From: Chloroflexi bacterium GWB2_49_20
Lineage (GTDB): Bacteria > Chloroflexota > Anaerolineae > Anaerolineales > Villigracilaceae
DNA length: 64,000 nucleotides
Assembly (NCBI GenBank): GCA_001796335.1
Contig: MGMF01000002.1
Location: forward strand, 62,001 to 126,000
Reading direction: 5' to 3'
Below, piece by piece: positions 9,009 through 19,103 of this stretch. The notes under the pieces are model-generated. The model did no database searches. It saw only the letters and a program-made list of their open reading frames with translations, and had not been told where the DNA came from. Position numbers and translations under genes: made by a program. Each line of letters begins with the position of its first letter. Within the stretch, counting starts at the first letter, position 1.

Positions 9009-9848
9009 ATGAAAAAAGAATTGATCCCGTCTTCCCCGATAGGAATATTTGATTCTGGTGTGGGTGGTTTATCTGTTTTGAAAGCCATCCGAAATCAGCT
9101 GCCGAATGAATCAATACTTTACCTGGCAGATCAATCCCATGTGCCTTATGGGCAACGCTCACTTGAGGATGTACGCCAGTTTTCAACTGTGATCACTCAA
9201 TTCCTGCTGGACCAGGGGACAAAACTTATCGTTGTAGCGTGCAACACGGCATCTGCGGCAGCTCTTCATCATCTACGTATTACTTTCCCGCACATTTCAT
9301 TTGTTGGAATGGAACCGGCGGTAAAACCAGCTGCTGAGTTTTCACTTACCCGACGCGTTGGTGTTCTAGCGACGCCTGCAACTTTCCAGGGGGCTTTGTA
9401 TGCTTCTGTAGTTGAGCGGTTTGCCAGGGATGTAACCATATATCAACATACTTGCCCTGGTTTGGTTGAGCAGATTGAAGCCGGCGATTTGGATACATCT
9501 AAAACCAGAGCTATCCTTGAAGATGCTTTGTTGCCGATGGTTGAGAAGGGAATCGACACCATTGTATTGGGGTGTACTCATTACCCGTTTGTAATTCCTT
9601 TGATCAAGAATATTGTTGGCGATGGCATCCGTGTTATAGATCCTGCTCCTGCCGTAGCCAGGCAGATCGATCACGTATTAAATTCAGGAAAACTTAGCAA
9701 TATTGACAAGTCAGCATCCACTATGATGTTTTATACAACAGGAAACTCCGTAGAATTTAATAAAATACTTCCGAGGCTTTTACTTGAGGAAGGTGATATC
9801 TCCAGCCTTACCTGGATGAAAAATGGTCTCTCATTAAAGACCAGATAA
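9009..9848 (+). CDS. murI: Glutamate racemase
   Basis: This 279-aa enzyme interconverts L- and D-glutamate for peptidoglycan. The diagnostic pieces are GIFDSGVGGLSVLKAI, YLADQSHVPYGQ, the first catalytic Cys in VACNTASAAAL (about residue 75) and the second in LGCTHYPFVIPLI (about residue 185). The start is placed at ATG 9009, two bases after the upstream stop; an in-frame TTG at 9003 overlaps that stop. The tight spacing indicates co-transcription with the amidotransferase-like gene. It supports a peptidoglycan-bearing cell wall. Confidence 0.96.
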   Translation: MKKELIPSSPIGIFDSGVGGLSVLKAIRNQLPNESILYLADQSHVPYGQRSLEDVRQFSTVITQFLLDQGTKLIVVACNTASAAALHHLRITFPHISFVGMEPAVKPAAEFSLTRRVGVLATPATFQGALYASVVERFARDVTIYQHTCPGLVEQIEAGDLDTSKTRAILEDALLPMVEKGIDTIVLGCTHYPFVIPLIKNIVGDGIRVIDPAPAVARQIDHVLNSGKLSNIDKSASTMMFYTTGNSVEFNKILPRLLLEEGDISSLTWMKNGLSLKTR

Positions 9849-9891
9849 TTTGCTTTGGAATGATACGGGGATTTTTGTACGAAAAAAAGGG

Positions 9892-10509
9892 TTACTGACC
9901 AGCTGGATGAATATTTATTGTTTCGAGAGCATCATTGGCAACGATAGAATTTTCGAAAGACAATGCTTTGTAGATCACCCCCATTGATTTGCATAAGTTA
10001 TTATAGATTTCCAGATATCCAATGTCAATTTTTAATTCCCATTGAAGGTTTAGAATTTTGGCACATTTCTTAATGAAATTAATATCAACATCTTCGATTT
10101 CGATGAAGTTACCGAAAGGTAATTCATCCAACATAATTTTTGAATCGTCAATGAAATAAACAGTCCGGTATTTTTCATAAGACATGAATATCTGATAGCC
10201 AAGGGCTTCAAGGATAGCTTGTGCGCTATTAATATCACTGATTGAAAATTCAATTTCCTGGCGAATACGAATCCCGTCGAGAGAAGTACCCAGACTCTTA
10301 AAAGTCATCCATTGTTTTGAATCTTGCCTAAGACGTAAAACTTTAGATTCTAAAGATAGCTTACGATCGGGAGTATCAAACCGATAATTAATCTCTAATA
10401 TTCGAGGTTGCGATAATCGTGCACCAACCTGTTTGAGGCGTTGTTCAATTGCATTAAGGTCTCTTACATTGAACTTCGCTTCAATTTCCTGATTGGCATT
10501 TGCAGTCAT
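9892..10509 (-). CDS. CYTH-domain protein (CyaB/ThTPase-like)
   Basis: A 205-aa protein of the CYTH superfamily. It begins with an EIEAKFNV version of the hallmark ExExK motif. Further charged tunnel residues occur in KVLRLRQD, WMTFKS and RIRQEIEF, and in FGNFIEIED. Members hydrolyse or cyclise triphosphates (adenylate cyclase class IV, thiamine triphosphatase, tripolyphosphatase). The start ATG at 10509 lies one base after the biotin-carrier gene stop, so it is the last gene of the carboxylase operon. The activity within the family is undecided. Confidence 0.82.
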   Translation of the reverse strand: MTANANQEIEAKFNVRDLNAIEQRLKQVGARLSQPRILEINYRFDTPDRKLSLESKVLRLRQDSKQWMTFKSLGTSLDGIRIRQEIEFSISDINSAQAILEALGYQIFMSYEKYRTVYFIDDSKIMLDELPFGNFIEIEDVDINFIKKCAKILNLQWELKIDIGYLEIYNNLCKSMGVIYKALSFENSIVANDALETINIHPAGQ

Positions 10510-10510
10510 C

Positions 10511-11008
10511 TTAAACCACACTTAATAAAGTTTGACGTTGTTCGACATTGTCTCCTGGTTTCACCCTCACGCGGGCTAATGTTCCATCCCGCGGGGATTT
10601 TAATTCATTCTGCATTTTCATCGATTCCAATATGACTAAGACTTGTCCTTTAGTTACTGCCTGACCTTCAGAGATAGGTAATGAGACGACCATGCCGGGC
10701 ATTGGCGATTTGAGGTGGTATTCTGTGCTTTCGCTGATAGTGCTGCCCCCGGCTGTGCGTAATCTTTTTTCGCGCTCGTCTTCCACTTTTATTGAAAAAG
10801 AGCGACCCTGGAGTAAAACCTGGTAATCATCTTCTCCAGGATATACATACGCCTCAAAGGATTTGCCACCAATAATCAGTGAAAAAACGGGTTGGTCAGC
10901 GATAGACACAAAATCTATGTCGAGGATTTGCCCGTCCAAACACAATTGGTGGTCATCAAGGATCTCAATTGAATATTCCTTGCCATTTACATTGGTTACG
11001 TATTTCAT
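10511..11008 (-). CDS. Biotin carboxyl carrier protein of an acyl-CoA carboxylase
   Basis: A 165-aa protein with a C-terminal biotinyl domain (about residues 95-165). The biotin-accepting lysine is in LESMKMQNEL, and the domain opens with SPMPGMVVSL. The ~90-residue N-terminal part looks like the beta-rich linker region of propionyl-CoA carboxylase alpha chains rather than the Pro/Ala hinge of classic AccB. It lies 9 bases downstream of the biotin carboxylase gene, forming a three-subunit carboxylase with it and the carboxyltransferase gene. Confidence 0.92.
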   Translation of the reverse strand: MKYVTNVNGKEYSIEILDDHQLCLDGQILDIDFVSIADQPVFSLIIGGKSFEAYVYPGEDDYQVLLQGRSFSIKVEDEREKRLRTAGGSTISESTEYHLKSPMPGMVVSLPISEGQAVTKGQVLVILESMKMQNELKSPRDGTLARVRVKPGDNVEQRQTLLSVV

Positions 11009-11017
11009 CGTTAACTC

Positions 11018-12529
11018 CTAGCGGTGCATCCGTTCCCAACGACCAACCCATTTCCAGTTACTTGTATCACGTTCACCCCTCCGAACAATTTGCGCAGAAT
11101 GTTCGAGTTGTTGGTGAGTCATCAATGTAGCGATGACGGCAGCAATCTCAGGATTGGTGACCTTACTATCATCCCCATCTTCCATTGAGAAACGTTCCTC
11201 CACAAAGCGGGTGTCATATTGACCACCCATAAAGCGATGTGAATCCATCATGCGCTGATGGAAGGGAATATTTGTTCTTACGCCAACAATCCGATACTCT
11301 TCCAATGCACGGCGCATGCGCAAGATTGCCTGCCCACGCGTTTCTCCCCATGCAACCAATTTGGAAATGAGTGGATCGTAATAAGAAGTTATCTCAAACC
11401 CAGGGTAAACACCAGTATCAACGCGTATTCCTGGTCCGGTAGGTAGAATGCTATGGCTTATTATTCCTGTGGAAGGAAGAAATGAATTATATGGGTCTTC
11501 AGCATTGATGCGGCATTCGATAGCTGCGCCATTTTGGTGAACATCTTCTTGTGTGTAGGAAAGATGTCTGCCTCGTGCAATGCGGATTTGTTCTTTTACT
11601 ATATCTATTCCTGTCACCATTTCTGTAATGGGGTGTTCAACTTGCAGGCGGGTATTCATTTCCAAAAAATAAAAATTCTTATCCTTGTCCACTAAAAATT
11701 CTATCGTACCTGCATTTACATAGTCTACAGCATGTGCTGCTTTAACCGCAATGTTGCCCATTTTCTCACGAAAATCGGCATCTTCACCAACAAACGAGGA
11801 CGGCGCCTCTTCCAGTAATTTTTGATGGCGACGTTGTAATGAGCACTCGCGTTCACCGAGATGAATGACGTTGCCATGCTGGTCTGCAAGGATTTGGAAT
11901 TCGATGTGGCGGGCTCCTTCGACAAGCTTCTCGAGGTAAACATTTCCGTCACCAAAAGATGCTTCTGCTTCGCGTCGGGCAGAATCAATCAACCTGGGCA
12001 TCTCTTCAACATTTCTTACTTCACGCATTCCTTTGCCGCCACCACCAGCAGTGGCTTTTATCAGGAGTGGAAAACCAATTTTATCTGCAATCGCCAGCAA
12101 GCTTTCATTCGAAAGTGAACCTTCTCCCTCGGTGCCTGGTACAACCTTCACACCTGCTTTGGTGACAGTGGCTCTTGCAACTGCTTTATCTCCCATGGCT
12201 GCGATTGCAGATGGTTTTGGACCTATAAATATTAAACCATTATCCAGACATGCCTGCGCAAAATCAGCTCTCTCTGCCAGAAAGCCATAACCTGGGTGAA
12301 TTGCCTTTGCACCGCTTTTTCTGGCAATATCTATAATCTTGTCGGCGCGCAAGTAGGATTCGCGCGAAGGGGCAGGACCTAACAAATAAGCCTCGTCTGC
12401 ATAGCGGACATGGAGGGCTTGTCTGTCGGCTTCAGAATACACTGCAACCGTTTCAATTCCCAGTTCACGACAGGCGCGTAAAATTCGGACAGCTATTTCA
12501 CCTCGATTTGCAATTAATACTTTATTCAT
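11018..12529 (-). CDS. accC: Biotin carboxylase subunit (acetyl/propionyl-CoA carboxylase)
   Basis: This 503-aa ATP-grasp enzyme carboxylates biotin using ATP and bicarbonate. It starts MNKVLIANRGEIAVRILRA, has the glycine-rich ATP lid KATAGGGGKGMR, then HIEFQILAD, GERECSLQRRHQKLLEEAPS and the active-site block FLEMNTRLQVEHPITE. It is longer than E. coli AccC (~450), with a C-terminal tail like that of PCC-alpha proteins. The order on this strand is carboxyltransferase, biotin carboxylase, biotin carrier. The symbol is approximate, since propionyl-CoA may be the main substrate. Confidence 0.93.
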   Translation of the reverse strand: MNKVLIANRGEIAVRILRACRELGIETVAVYSEADRQALHVRYADEAYLLGPAPSRESYLRADKIIDIARKSGAKAIHPGYGFLAERADFAQACLDNGLIFIGPKPSAIAAMGDKAVARATVTKAGVKVVPGTEGEGSLSNESLLAIADKIGFPLLIKATAGGGGKGMREVRNVEEMPRLIDSARREAEASFGDGNVYLEKLVEGARHIEFQILADQHGNVIHLGERECSLQRRHQKLLEEAPSSFVGEDADFREKMGNIAVKAAHAVDYVNAGTIEFLVDKDKNFYFLEMNTRLQVEHPITEMVTGIDIVKEQIRIARGRHLSYTQEDVHQNGAAIECRINAEDPYNSFLPSTGIISHSILPTGPGIRVDTGVYPGFEITSYYDPLISKLVAWGETRGQAILRMRRALEEYRIVGVRTNIPFHQRMMDSHRFMGGQYDTRFVEERFSMEDGDDSKVTNPEIAAVIATLMTHQQLEHSAQIVRRGERDTSNWKWVGRWERMHR

Positions 12530-12583
12530 GCTGTCTCCGCAAAAATGAAATAATCAAATAACCAATAATTGGTTCACAAATAC

Positions 12584-14134
12584 TTATAAAGGAATGTTTC
12601 CATGTTTCTTGGCAGGATTGGAATCCCTTTTATTGGATAACATCTCCAAGGCATTAATAAGGCGCGGGCGTGTTTCACTTGGTTCGATAACATCATCAAT
12701 GTAGCCACGTGCAGAAGCCACGTACGGATTGGCAAATTTATCACGATATTCTTTCACCAATTCTGCTTTTCGGGCAAAAGGATCTTCGGCATCTTCAAGC
12801 TCTTTCCGGAAGATGATACTGACCGCGCCTTCAGGACCCATAACAGCCAACTCCGCAGTTGGCCAAGCCAGATTGACATCTCCCCGAATATGCTTGGATG
12901 ACATGACATCATATGCACCACCATAAGCTTTACGTGTTATGACAGTTAACTTTGGAACCGTGGCTTCACAATAAGCATATAGCAATTTTGCACCATGGCG
13001 AATGATGCCACCATGCTCCTGGGTGGTTCCTGGTAAAAATCCAGGCACATCTACAAGTGTCAGGATTGGGATATTAAAGGAATCGCAAAATCGTACAAAA
13101 CGTCCTGCTTTATCAGCTGAATTGATGTCCAGTACTCCAGCCAATACGGCTGGTTGGTTTGCAACAATTCCAATACTATGACCCCCAAGCCGGGCGAAAC
13201 CGGTGATAATATTCTGAGCATAGGCTTCATGGATCTCATAAAATGTGCCAATATCGACCACCATTTGAATCACGTCTTTTATGTTGTAAGGTTTGGAAGG
13301 GTCATCAGGCACAATGGTATTCAGTAGATCATCCATTCTCAAATTATCATCATTTGATTGCACAAATGAAGGGTCTTCCATGTTGTTTTGTGGCAGGTAA
13401 CTCATTAACTTGCGGATTAAATATAGCGTATCGGCCTCAGTATCTGCAGCCAGGTGGCATACACCGGATGTTTCCGAATGAACACTGGCTCCACCCAGGC
13501 TTTCAAAATCAATCTCTTCATGGGTGACGGTTTTAACGACATCCGGGCCGGTTACAAACATGTAGGATGAATTTCTGACCATGAATATAAAATCGGTAAG
13601 AGCTGGAGAATAAACAGCTCCTCCAGCACAAGGTCCCATTATCGCGGATATTTGTGGAATGACACCGGATGCCAGGGTATTTCGAAGAAAAATATCAGCG
13701 TAAGCACCCAGGGATACAACACCTTCCTGGATACGAGCCCCTCCTGAATCATTGAGCCCAATGACCGGGGCTCCATTTTTTAAAGCCATATCCATGATCT
13801 TGCATATTTTTTCTGAATGAACTTCTCCGAGGGAACCTCCAAACACTGTGAAGTCCTGTGAAAAGACATACATTAATCTTCCTTCGATGGTTCCCCAGCC
13901 GGTTACCACCGAATCGCCCAAGTATTTCTGTTTATCCAGGTGAAAATCATGAGTACGGTGCTCAACAAAAGCATCCGTTTCTCGAAATGATCCTTTATCC
14001 ATCAGCAGATCAATTCTCTCACGGGCAGTCAATCTGCCTTTACCATGTTGGGCTTCGATCCTTTTTTCGCCTCCACCGACGCGTGATTGGGATCTGAGCT
14101 TGTGTAATCGATTAATTTTTGGGTTGTCTGTCAT
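12584..14134 (-). CDS. Acyl-CoA (propionyl-CoA) carboxylase carboxyltransferase subunit
   Basis: A 516-aa protein of the PccB/MmdA type with fused N and C carboxyltransferase halves. It has the early block [20 protein letters not shown], the first oxyanion segment [29 protein letters not shown], and the second-half segment [16 protein letters not shown] with [18 protein letters not shown]. It transfers CO2 from carboxybiotin to propionyl- or acetyl-CoA. A sodium-pumping methylmalonyl-CoA decarboxylase is the alternative, but no membrane beta subunit is present and a biotin carboxylase is, so the carboxylase reading is preferred. Its start overlaps the preceding gene by 23 bases. Confidence 0.92.
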   Translation of the reverse strand: MTDNPKINRLHKLRSQSRVGGGEKRIEAQHGKGRLTARERIDLLMDKGSFRETDAFVEHRTHDFHLDKQKYLGDSVVTGWGTIEGRLMYVFSQDFTVFGGSLGEVHSEKICKIMDMALKNGAPVIGLNDSGGARIQEGVVSLGAYADIFLRNTLASGVIPQISAIMGPCAGGAVYSPALTDFIFMVRNSSYMFVTGPDVVKTVTHEEIDFESLGGASVHSETSGVCHLAADTEADTLYLIRKLMSYLPQNNMEDPSFVQSNDDNLRMDDLLNTIVPDDPSKPYNIKDVIQMVVDIGTFYEIHEAYAQNIITGFARLGGHSIGIVANQPAVLAGVLDINSADKAGRFVRFCDSFNIPILTLVDVPGFLPGTTQEHGGIIRHGAKLLYAYCEATVPKLTVITRKAYGGAYDVMSSKHIRGDVNLAWPTAELAVMGPEGAVSIIFRKELEDAEDPFARKAELVKEYRDKFANPYVASARGYIDDVIEPSETRPRLINALEMLSNKRDSNPAKKHGNIPL

Positions 14135-14576
14135 GAGTTTCTCGCTGTTTGAAATAATATTGAGTGTCCCTGCATCTTAATAATATAAAAAAGAATAATA
14201 TCATAAAGACTGAGACAACAAGTGGTATTAGATATGATATTTGTGAGTTTTGAAGAAACAATTGATCAATCCAAAACCAAATTGTATAGAAGAACACTGC
14301 CAGACTGGTTAAAAGAAATGATCGGGAATATCCTTTCAGTAATCCAATAATAAGCGTAAAACCAATTAAAAACCATATAAGACTTAAGATCGACATATAT
14401 TCTGGCCCGGGATGGGAATTATATTTCTTTAGAATATCCCAATGCAAGATGATTTCGTACAAGCGCAGTCCATTCAATATCGTGAAGATTAACACGGTCA
14501 GGGCAAGCATAGTTACGGATAAAGGACGTTTTACCACGGTGCTCCTCTCAGGCAGTTTCCTGACGGGCGATGTCAT
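14112..14576 (-). CDS. Small polytopic membrane protein of unknown function
   Basis: A 154-aa protein that I do not recognise. It shows about four hydrophobic segments (residues about 20-45, 60-80, 85-105 and 115-135) and a basic C-terminus ending [10 protein letters not shown]. Its start overlaps the stop of the upstream membrane glycosyltransferase gene by four bases (ATGA), and its end overlaps the start of the carboxyltransferase gene by 23 bases. It is therefore translationally coupled into the operon. No catalytic motif is visible. Confidence 0.65.
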   Translation of the reverse strand: MTSPVRKLPERSTVVKRPLSVTMLALTVLIFTILNGLRLYEIILHWDILKKYNSHPGPEYMSILSLIWFLIGFTLIIGLLKGYSRSFLLTSLAVFFYTIWFWIDQLFLQNSQISYLIPLVVSVFMILFFFILLRCRDTQYYFKQRETHDRQPKN

Positions 14577-16585
14577 GGCGTTGGTAGGTACTGATAAAGC
14601 GCATAGCTGTCGGAATACTCAATCAACTTAAGCCATTCAGGAAATTCATGTTTATAGGGGTCAGATTCTGTAATTATATAGGGCTTGGTAAAAACATAAT
14701 CCATACCCATATCATCCAGGAATTCGGCCACCTTGAAATTCTTTAGTGCCTGAAAGTACGAAAAAGAATTAATCAACCCATCCAGGTTTACGATAGTCCT
14801 GTCATGAATGAAATAGGCTGTGGTACCACCCCCCGTAATTCCTATGATCGCTCCAGGTTCGGTCTTGTTCTCAAGGAACGATACCCCGAATAAGTATTCT
14901 CCTTCCTTTTTACCAGGATCATTGTAATTGATAAGTCGCAGCACGGATGAAATGTATCCTGAGAAAACCGCTAACCCAATTATCACTACAGAACAAGTTG
15001 CAACAAGGTTCCGAATGGCAGGCCTTTGAATGGCACTTAAAACTAAGGTATAAAGCAAGATAATGCACAGGACAGTCAATAAAAGCTGGGTTATCCAATA
15101 CCAATCTCGAAAACCGACATAGGATCGAATATTGTAGCTCCAAATTTGCGAGAAACACCCCCCCAGGATTGGTAACAACAAAAGGCGATCAATAGACTGT
15201 TTAATGGTTTCTTTATTCTTGGTGATTAGGAAAGCAATCAGGATTAAATAAAGGAGATTAACAAATAAAATGAACCTTGATGAGATGAACTTTTCTGGAA
15301 AAGTCAAGAAGCTGGAAGCCAGACTCCATTGGGCGGTTGCTATCCCAAGGGCATCAGGGTATGTGGAGGCAGGTATCCCATAAACTGTGTACATTGTGCC
15401 CCACCATTGTTTAATTTGGCCACTTACAGGTAGGGGTGTTTGGAATAATATAATATTGTATAGTGTATACCCAACAATAACGACAAGGAGGATGCCGAAA
15501 TAGTAAATGCCATTTCGAAGCCAACTCCGAAAATTAAGCGTAAGGTACTGGAGTGGGGTAGGATTTACCCCGGGTTGTTTCACAGAAATAATATAATCCA
15601 ATGAACGTGAACCTGTTACCAAGATTAAAGAAATAACGTAATTAATGATGGGGAGACTAAGTGGAAAAGAAAAATCTGTTTTGGTTAAAGTGAATAGAAG
15701 GATGGGAAAAGATGTAACTATCTCTCCGATCGTAACAGCTATTACTGCCTTTTTCAGCATCATTCTGATAGAAGATGAGCCGGTTGGCATGCATAAACCG
15801 AAGAAGAAATAGATTGGGATTCTGATGAACAGCCCCAATCCTAAAAAAATGAAAATTCCTGAGGAGAAAGTATAAATATCGATAATTGTGCCAAGGCGGA
15901 TGAGGAGACTTAAAAAAGCAGCCAGCATTATGAATAACGCATCGAGAATCAGGTAATTACGAATGGATGTATTGGCAAACACAAACCAGATCCCGAACAT
16001 TAATATAATAAAAATATTGTCCAATCGGGATAGAAAAGCCAGGGCAGCGACCCCACCCGTAATAACCAGCTTTCTTGTGGAAATTTCGGTGTTTACATGA
16101 GATGTTCCTGAAATAAAGTTCATTAAGAGTATCAAGAAGAACACACTTAATCCGGTTTCCAGACCAGCTTCAGAAGTAATTGAGTGGATTAAAGGGCTCA
16201 TAGCCCAGATGATCGCTCCCAGAATCCCAGCGACTCTCGACAATACTCTGGAAAGCCATCGATAAAGTAATATAGACGTTGCTGCGTTGAGAACCCCCAG
16301 GAGAATTACCAGTAATCGAAATGGCAAGAATAAATTAAAGCGTGCCAGGCTGAAAATGGGAATGCACACCAGCATCCAAAGCGGATGAAAGCCATTGGTA
16401 GGATTTATTCCATCAAAGGTAACTCCCAGTCCGTTTGAAATATTTTTTGCTGTGTTAAAGTAATAATAGGCATCATCTACCCGAAACCAGTTCATTAAAC
16501 TTTTTTCTGGACTTGCGGCAGCATATGCATGCGATGACAAGATTACCAAAATCAGCAAAACCTCGAACCAGGGGAACTTTCTCAT
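14573..16585 (-). CDS. GT-C type membrane glycosyltransferase-like protein
   Basis: A 670-aa protein with a hydrophobic N-terminal helix and many further membrane spans. The first external loop has WFRVDDAYYYFNTAKNISNG with adjacent acidic residues, as in the catalytic loop of GT-C (polyprenyl-phosphate sugar) transferases, followed by GINPTNGFHPLWM. After the last span a soluble tail (from about residue 590) carries GGGTTAYFIHDR and NLDGLINSF. Three paralogue-like proteins with the same layout lie at 48.5-52.8 kb. The sugar and acceptor are unknown; surface polymer or protein glycosylation is the general inference. Confidence 0.7.
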   Translation of the reverse strand: MRKFPWFEVLLILVILSSHAYAAASPEKSLMNWFRVDDAYYYFNTAKNISNGLGVTFDGINPTNGFHPLWMLVCIPIFSLARFNLFLPFRLLVILLGVLNAATSILLYRWLSRVLSRVAGILGAIIWAMSPLIHSITSEAGLETGLSVFFLILLMNFISGTSHVNTEISTRKLVITGGVAALAFLSRLDNIFIILMFGIWFVFANTSIRNYLILDALFIMLAAFLSLLIRLGTIIDIYTFSSGIFIFLGLGLFIRIPIYFFFGLCMPTGSSSIRMMLKKAVIAVTIGEIVTSFPILLFTLTKTDFSFPLSLPIINYVISLILVTGSRSLDYIISVKQPGVNPTPLQYLTLNFRSWLRNGIYYFGILLVVIVGYTLYNIILFQTPLPVSGQIKQWWGTMYTVYGIPASTYPDALGIATAQWSLASSFLTFPEKFISSRFILFVNLLYLILIAFLITKNKETIKQSIDRLLLLPILGGCFSQIWSYNIRSYVGFRDWYWITQLLLTVLCIILLYTLVLSAIQRPAIRNLVATCSVVIIGLAVFSGYISSVLRLINYNDPGKKEGEYLFGVSFLENKTEPGAIIGITGGGTTAYFIHDRTIVNLDGLINSFSYFQALKNFKVAEFLDDMGMDYVFTKPYIITESDPYKHEFPEWLKLIEYSDSYALYQYLPTP

Positions 16586-16594
16586 TCTAATCTT

Positions 16595-17629
16595 CTAATC
16601 AAGGATGGACAGGATTACTTTGCCTAAATTTTGTCCAGATTCCAGGTGAGCATGGGCCTCACTGGCATCAGCCAAAGGATATATTTTTCCGATGGCTGGT
16701 ACCAGGTGATGTGAGGTGATCAGATCCATCACTTCAGAGAAATCTGCGAGTGTCCCCATGGTTGATCCGATAATGGTGAGATGTTTTCCAAAAATGAGGC
16801 GATTATCGATTTCAAATTTGGGACCTGCTGTATTCCCAACTGTAAGTAACCGCCCGCCTTTCATTAATGCTCGGAAGCTCTGTGGAAAGGTAGTTCCGAC
16901 ATTATCAACTACCACATCAACTCCATGTTTGTTTGTGTAATTAAAGACTGTTTTTGTCCAATCTTCATCCCGGGACCGTAAAATTAAAACATCTGCACCC
17001 AGAGATTCTGCAAGAGCCAACTTTTCGGGGGTGGAGCCAACAACAATTGTTTTTGCTCCGATATATTTTGCGATTTGAATACTGGCTGTGCACACGCCTC
17101 CAGAAGCTCCTATGATCAACACAGTCTCATCAGATTTGAGGTGCCCCCTGATTATTAAGGAATGCCAGGCAGTTTGAAAAACCAATCCTGCGGCGGCAGC
17201 AGTTTGGTAAGAGATATCGTCAGGAAGCCTGTAAAGTTGTCGGGTTGGGATTGATATATATTCAGCATAAGTTCCTCGAATCGTTTCACCCAACAAGTGC
17301 CAGTTGCGACACATATTATCCTGTTTATTCAAACAGAATTCGCAAGAACCACAACCAAGATTGGCATTAATGACAACACGATCTCCGATTTTCCATCCGG
17401 TAACACCATCCGCCAGGGCAGCGATCTCACCAGCTCCATCCGCACCCAAAATATGCGGATACTCCAATTTTAAACCAGGCCAGCCCTTACGTACAAAAAT
17501 ATCCATACGGTTGAGCGCTGCAGCATGTAACTTTACCAGTGCATGAGCTTCCTGGAGAGATGGAGTGGGATAGTCTGTAAACTTTAATACTTCTGTGCCA
17601 CCATGTTGGTGAAAAAGGACGGCTTTCAT
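16595..17629 (-). CDS. Zinc-binding medium-chain dehydrogenase/reductase
   Basis: This 344-aa MDR-family oxidoreductase has an N-terminal GroES-like domain (HILGADGAGEIAAL) and four structural-zinc cysteines in CGSCEFCLNKQDNMC (about residues 95-109). The Rossmann domain has IIGASGGVCTASIQIAKYIGA for NAD(P)H. The usual catalytic-zinc Cys of alcohol dehydrogenases is absent (LNRMDI), so a quinone-oxidoreductase or enoyl-reductase-like activity is as likely as alcohol dehydrogenase. The start has a strong AAGGAG site. It is 9 bases from the next gene and heads this minus-strand run. Confidence 0.85.
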   Translation of the reverse strand: MKAVLFHQHGGTEVLKFTDYPTPSLQEAHALVKLHAAALNRMDIFVRKGWPGLKLEYPHILGADGAGEIAALADGVTGWKIGDRVVINANLGCGSCEFCLNKQDNMCRNWHLLGETIRGTYAEYISIPTRQLYRLPDDISYQTAAAAGLVFQTAWHSLIIRGHLKSDETVLIIGASGGVCTASIQIAKYIGAKTIVVGSTPEKLALAESLGADVLILRSRDEDWTKTVFNYTNKHGVDVVVDNVGTTFPQSFRALMKGGRLLTVGNTAGPKFEIDNRLIFGKHLTIIGSTMGTLADFSEVMDLITSHHLVPAIGKIYPLADASEAHAHLESGQNLGKVILSILD

Positions 17630-17746
17630 GGCACTCCTTAATGAGATAATAATATGCGTATAGACAACAAGGCAGCTTATTCAACAAAAATTGCCAGGAT
17701 CTTATTATAAAACACCGCATCCCCTGAAATGTAAACAATATATAGC

Positions 17747-17935
17747 TTAATAAAACTGCTCGCTCATGGCAGTCCAAATGCCAATAAGGAAAATAATAAA
17801 AACGCCAGCTGTAACAAGGAGGGCACTGAATGGTTATATAACAGGGTTATCCTGGTTTAAATGCTGGCTTAAATATAACAATGTCCCTCCGTTCAGCAGG
17901 AGTGCGGTTGAGACATCTGCCTGAAATTTAGCCAT
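17747..17935 (-). pseudogene. Small one-span membrane protein, interrupted by an in-frame stop
   Basis: An ATG one base after the acyl-CoA dehydrogenase stop opens a 62-codon frame that contains a single TAA at codon 34 (17834-17836). The first part reads MAKFQADVSTALLLNG and continues to NQDNPVI. After the stop the same frame continues PFSALLVTAGVFIIFLIGIW to SEQFY, a clear transmembrane helix with a short tail, then stops. This looks like a recently broken small membrane-protein gene, or a sequence error. It fills the 307-base gap between two genes, and I see nothing else there except an AT-rich promoter-like stretch near 17704. Confidence 0.5.
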
Positions 17936-17936
17936 C

Positions 17937-19103
17937 TCATTTCTTATTAAGCTCAGAGCGGGAAATAACCAGTCTTTGTATCTCACTGGTTCCTTCGTAT
18001 ATCTCTGTTATTTTTGCATCGCGGAAATAGCGCTCAACGGGTAATTCTTTACTATAACCCATGCCCCCATGGATCTGAACAGCTGCGTGAGTGACAAACA
18101 TACAGGTTTCAGAAGCAAATAATTTAGCCATGGCGGCATTAATCGAAAATCTTTCACCTGTCTCTTTTGAATTTTCCTTCATGATGGCTGCATTATAGAT
18201 CAACAGTCTGGAAGCTTCGATCCTGGTTTTCATATCCGCAAGTTTGAATGAAATTCCTTGAAATTCGCCGATCTTTTGCCCAAAGGCTTCACGTTCACGA
18301 GCATATGCGAGGCTTGCTTCGTATGCAGCCTCTGAAATACCCAGTGCCTGGGAGGCAATCCCAATCCGACCAGCATCCAGAACTGTCATGGCGATCTTAA
18401 AGCCATCCCCTTCCTCCCCGATACGATTTTCAACCGGTATGCGGCAATTCTCAAAAATAATTTCACTGGTTGCAGAGGCACGGATACCCAGCTTTGGCTC
18501 TTTTTTTCCACGAATAAATCCCGGGGTTTTTGCATCAACAATAAAAGCGCTGACCCCTTTTTGTTTTTTATCCGGGTCGGTCATCATAAATACAACAATA
18601 TACTCTGCAACCGGCCCGCTTGTTACCCAGGATTTACGGCCATTCAAAATGTAGAAATCGCCATCCCGCGTGGCACGGCTGCGCATCGTGCCAGCATCCG
18701 AGCCAGACATGGGTTCGGTTAGTGAATAAGCCCCGATTGCCTTCCCAGAGGCTATTGGTTCGAGATATTTTTTCTTTTGTTCATGAGTTCCAAAGCGAAT
18801 GAAACCATACGCATATAGGGAGTTATTTACAGACATAATAACGCCATGTGCGGCGTCTACTTTACAGATCTCCTCCAAAGCCAGCACGTAGGAAAGAGTA
18901 TCCATCCCAGCTCCGCCATATTCCTCCGGGACCTCGATTCCCATAAAACCCAATTCCCCCATTTTCTTTATCGTGGCGAAAGGAAATTCACCACTTTCAT
19001 CGAATTCGGCAGCTATTGGAGCAATTTGCTTTTGGGCAAAGTCACGAGCAGTTTGCTGGATCATCTCGTGTTCAGCGCTGAATGGAAATAAGGATTTGGT
19101 CAT
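17937..19103 (-). CDS. Acyl-CoA dehydrogenase (short/medium-chain type)
   Basis: This 388-aa flavoenzyme oxidises acyl-CoA to enoyl-CoA, passing electrons to ETF. The family blocks are all present: LTEPMSGSDAGTMRSRA, FMMTDPDKKQKGVSAFI, RIGIASQALGISEAAYEASL, and the C-terminal RDAKITEIYEGTSEIQ with the catalytic Glu. The ATG at 19103 is preceded by GGAGG, so a frame extension of 11 residues upstream is not used. No ETF genes are adjacent. It may act in fatty or branched-chain acid breakdown connected to the carboxylase genes downstream. Confidence 0.93.
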   Translation of the reverse strand: MTKSLFPFSAEHEMIQQTARDFAQKQIAPIAAEFDESGEFPFATIKKMGELGFMGIEVPEEYGGAGMDTLSYVLALEEICKVDAAHGVIMSVNNSLYAYGFIRFGTHEQKKKYLEPIASGKAIGAYSLTEPMSGSDAGTMRSRATRDGDFYILNGRKSWVTSGPVAEYIVVFMMTDPDKKQKGVSAFIVDAKTPGFIRGKKEPKLGIRASATSEIIFENCRIPVENRIGEEGDGFKIAMTVLDAGRIGIASQALGISEAAYEASLAYAREREAFGQKIGEFQGISFKLADMKTRIEASRLLIYNAAIMKENSKETGERFSINAAMAKLFASETCMFVTHAAVQIHGGMGYSKELPVERYFRDAKITEIYEGTSEIQRLVISRSELNKK

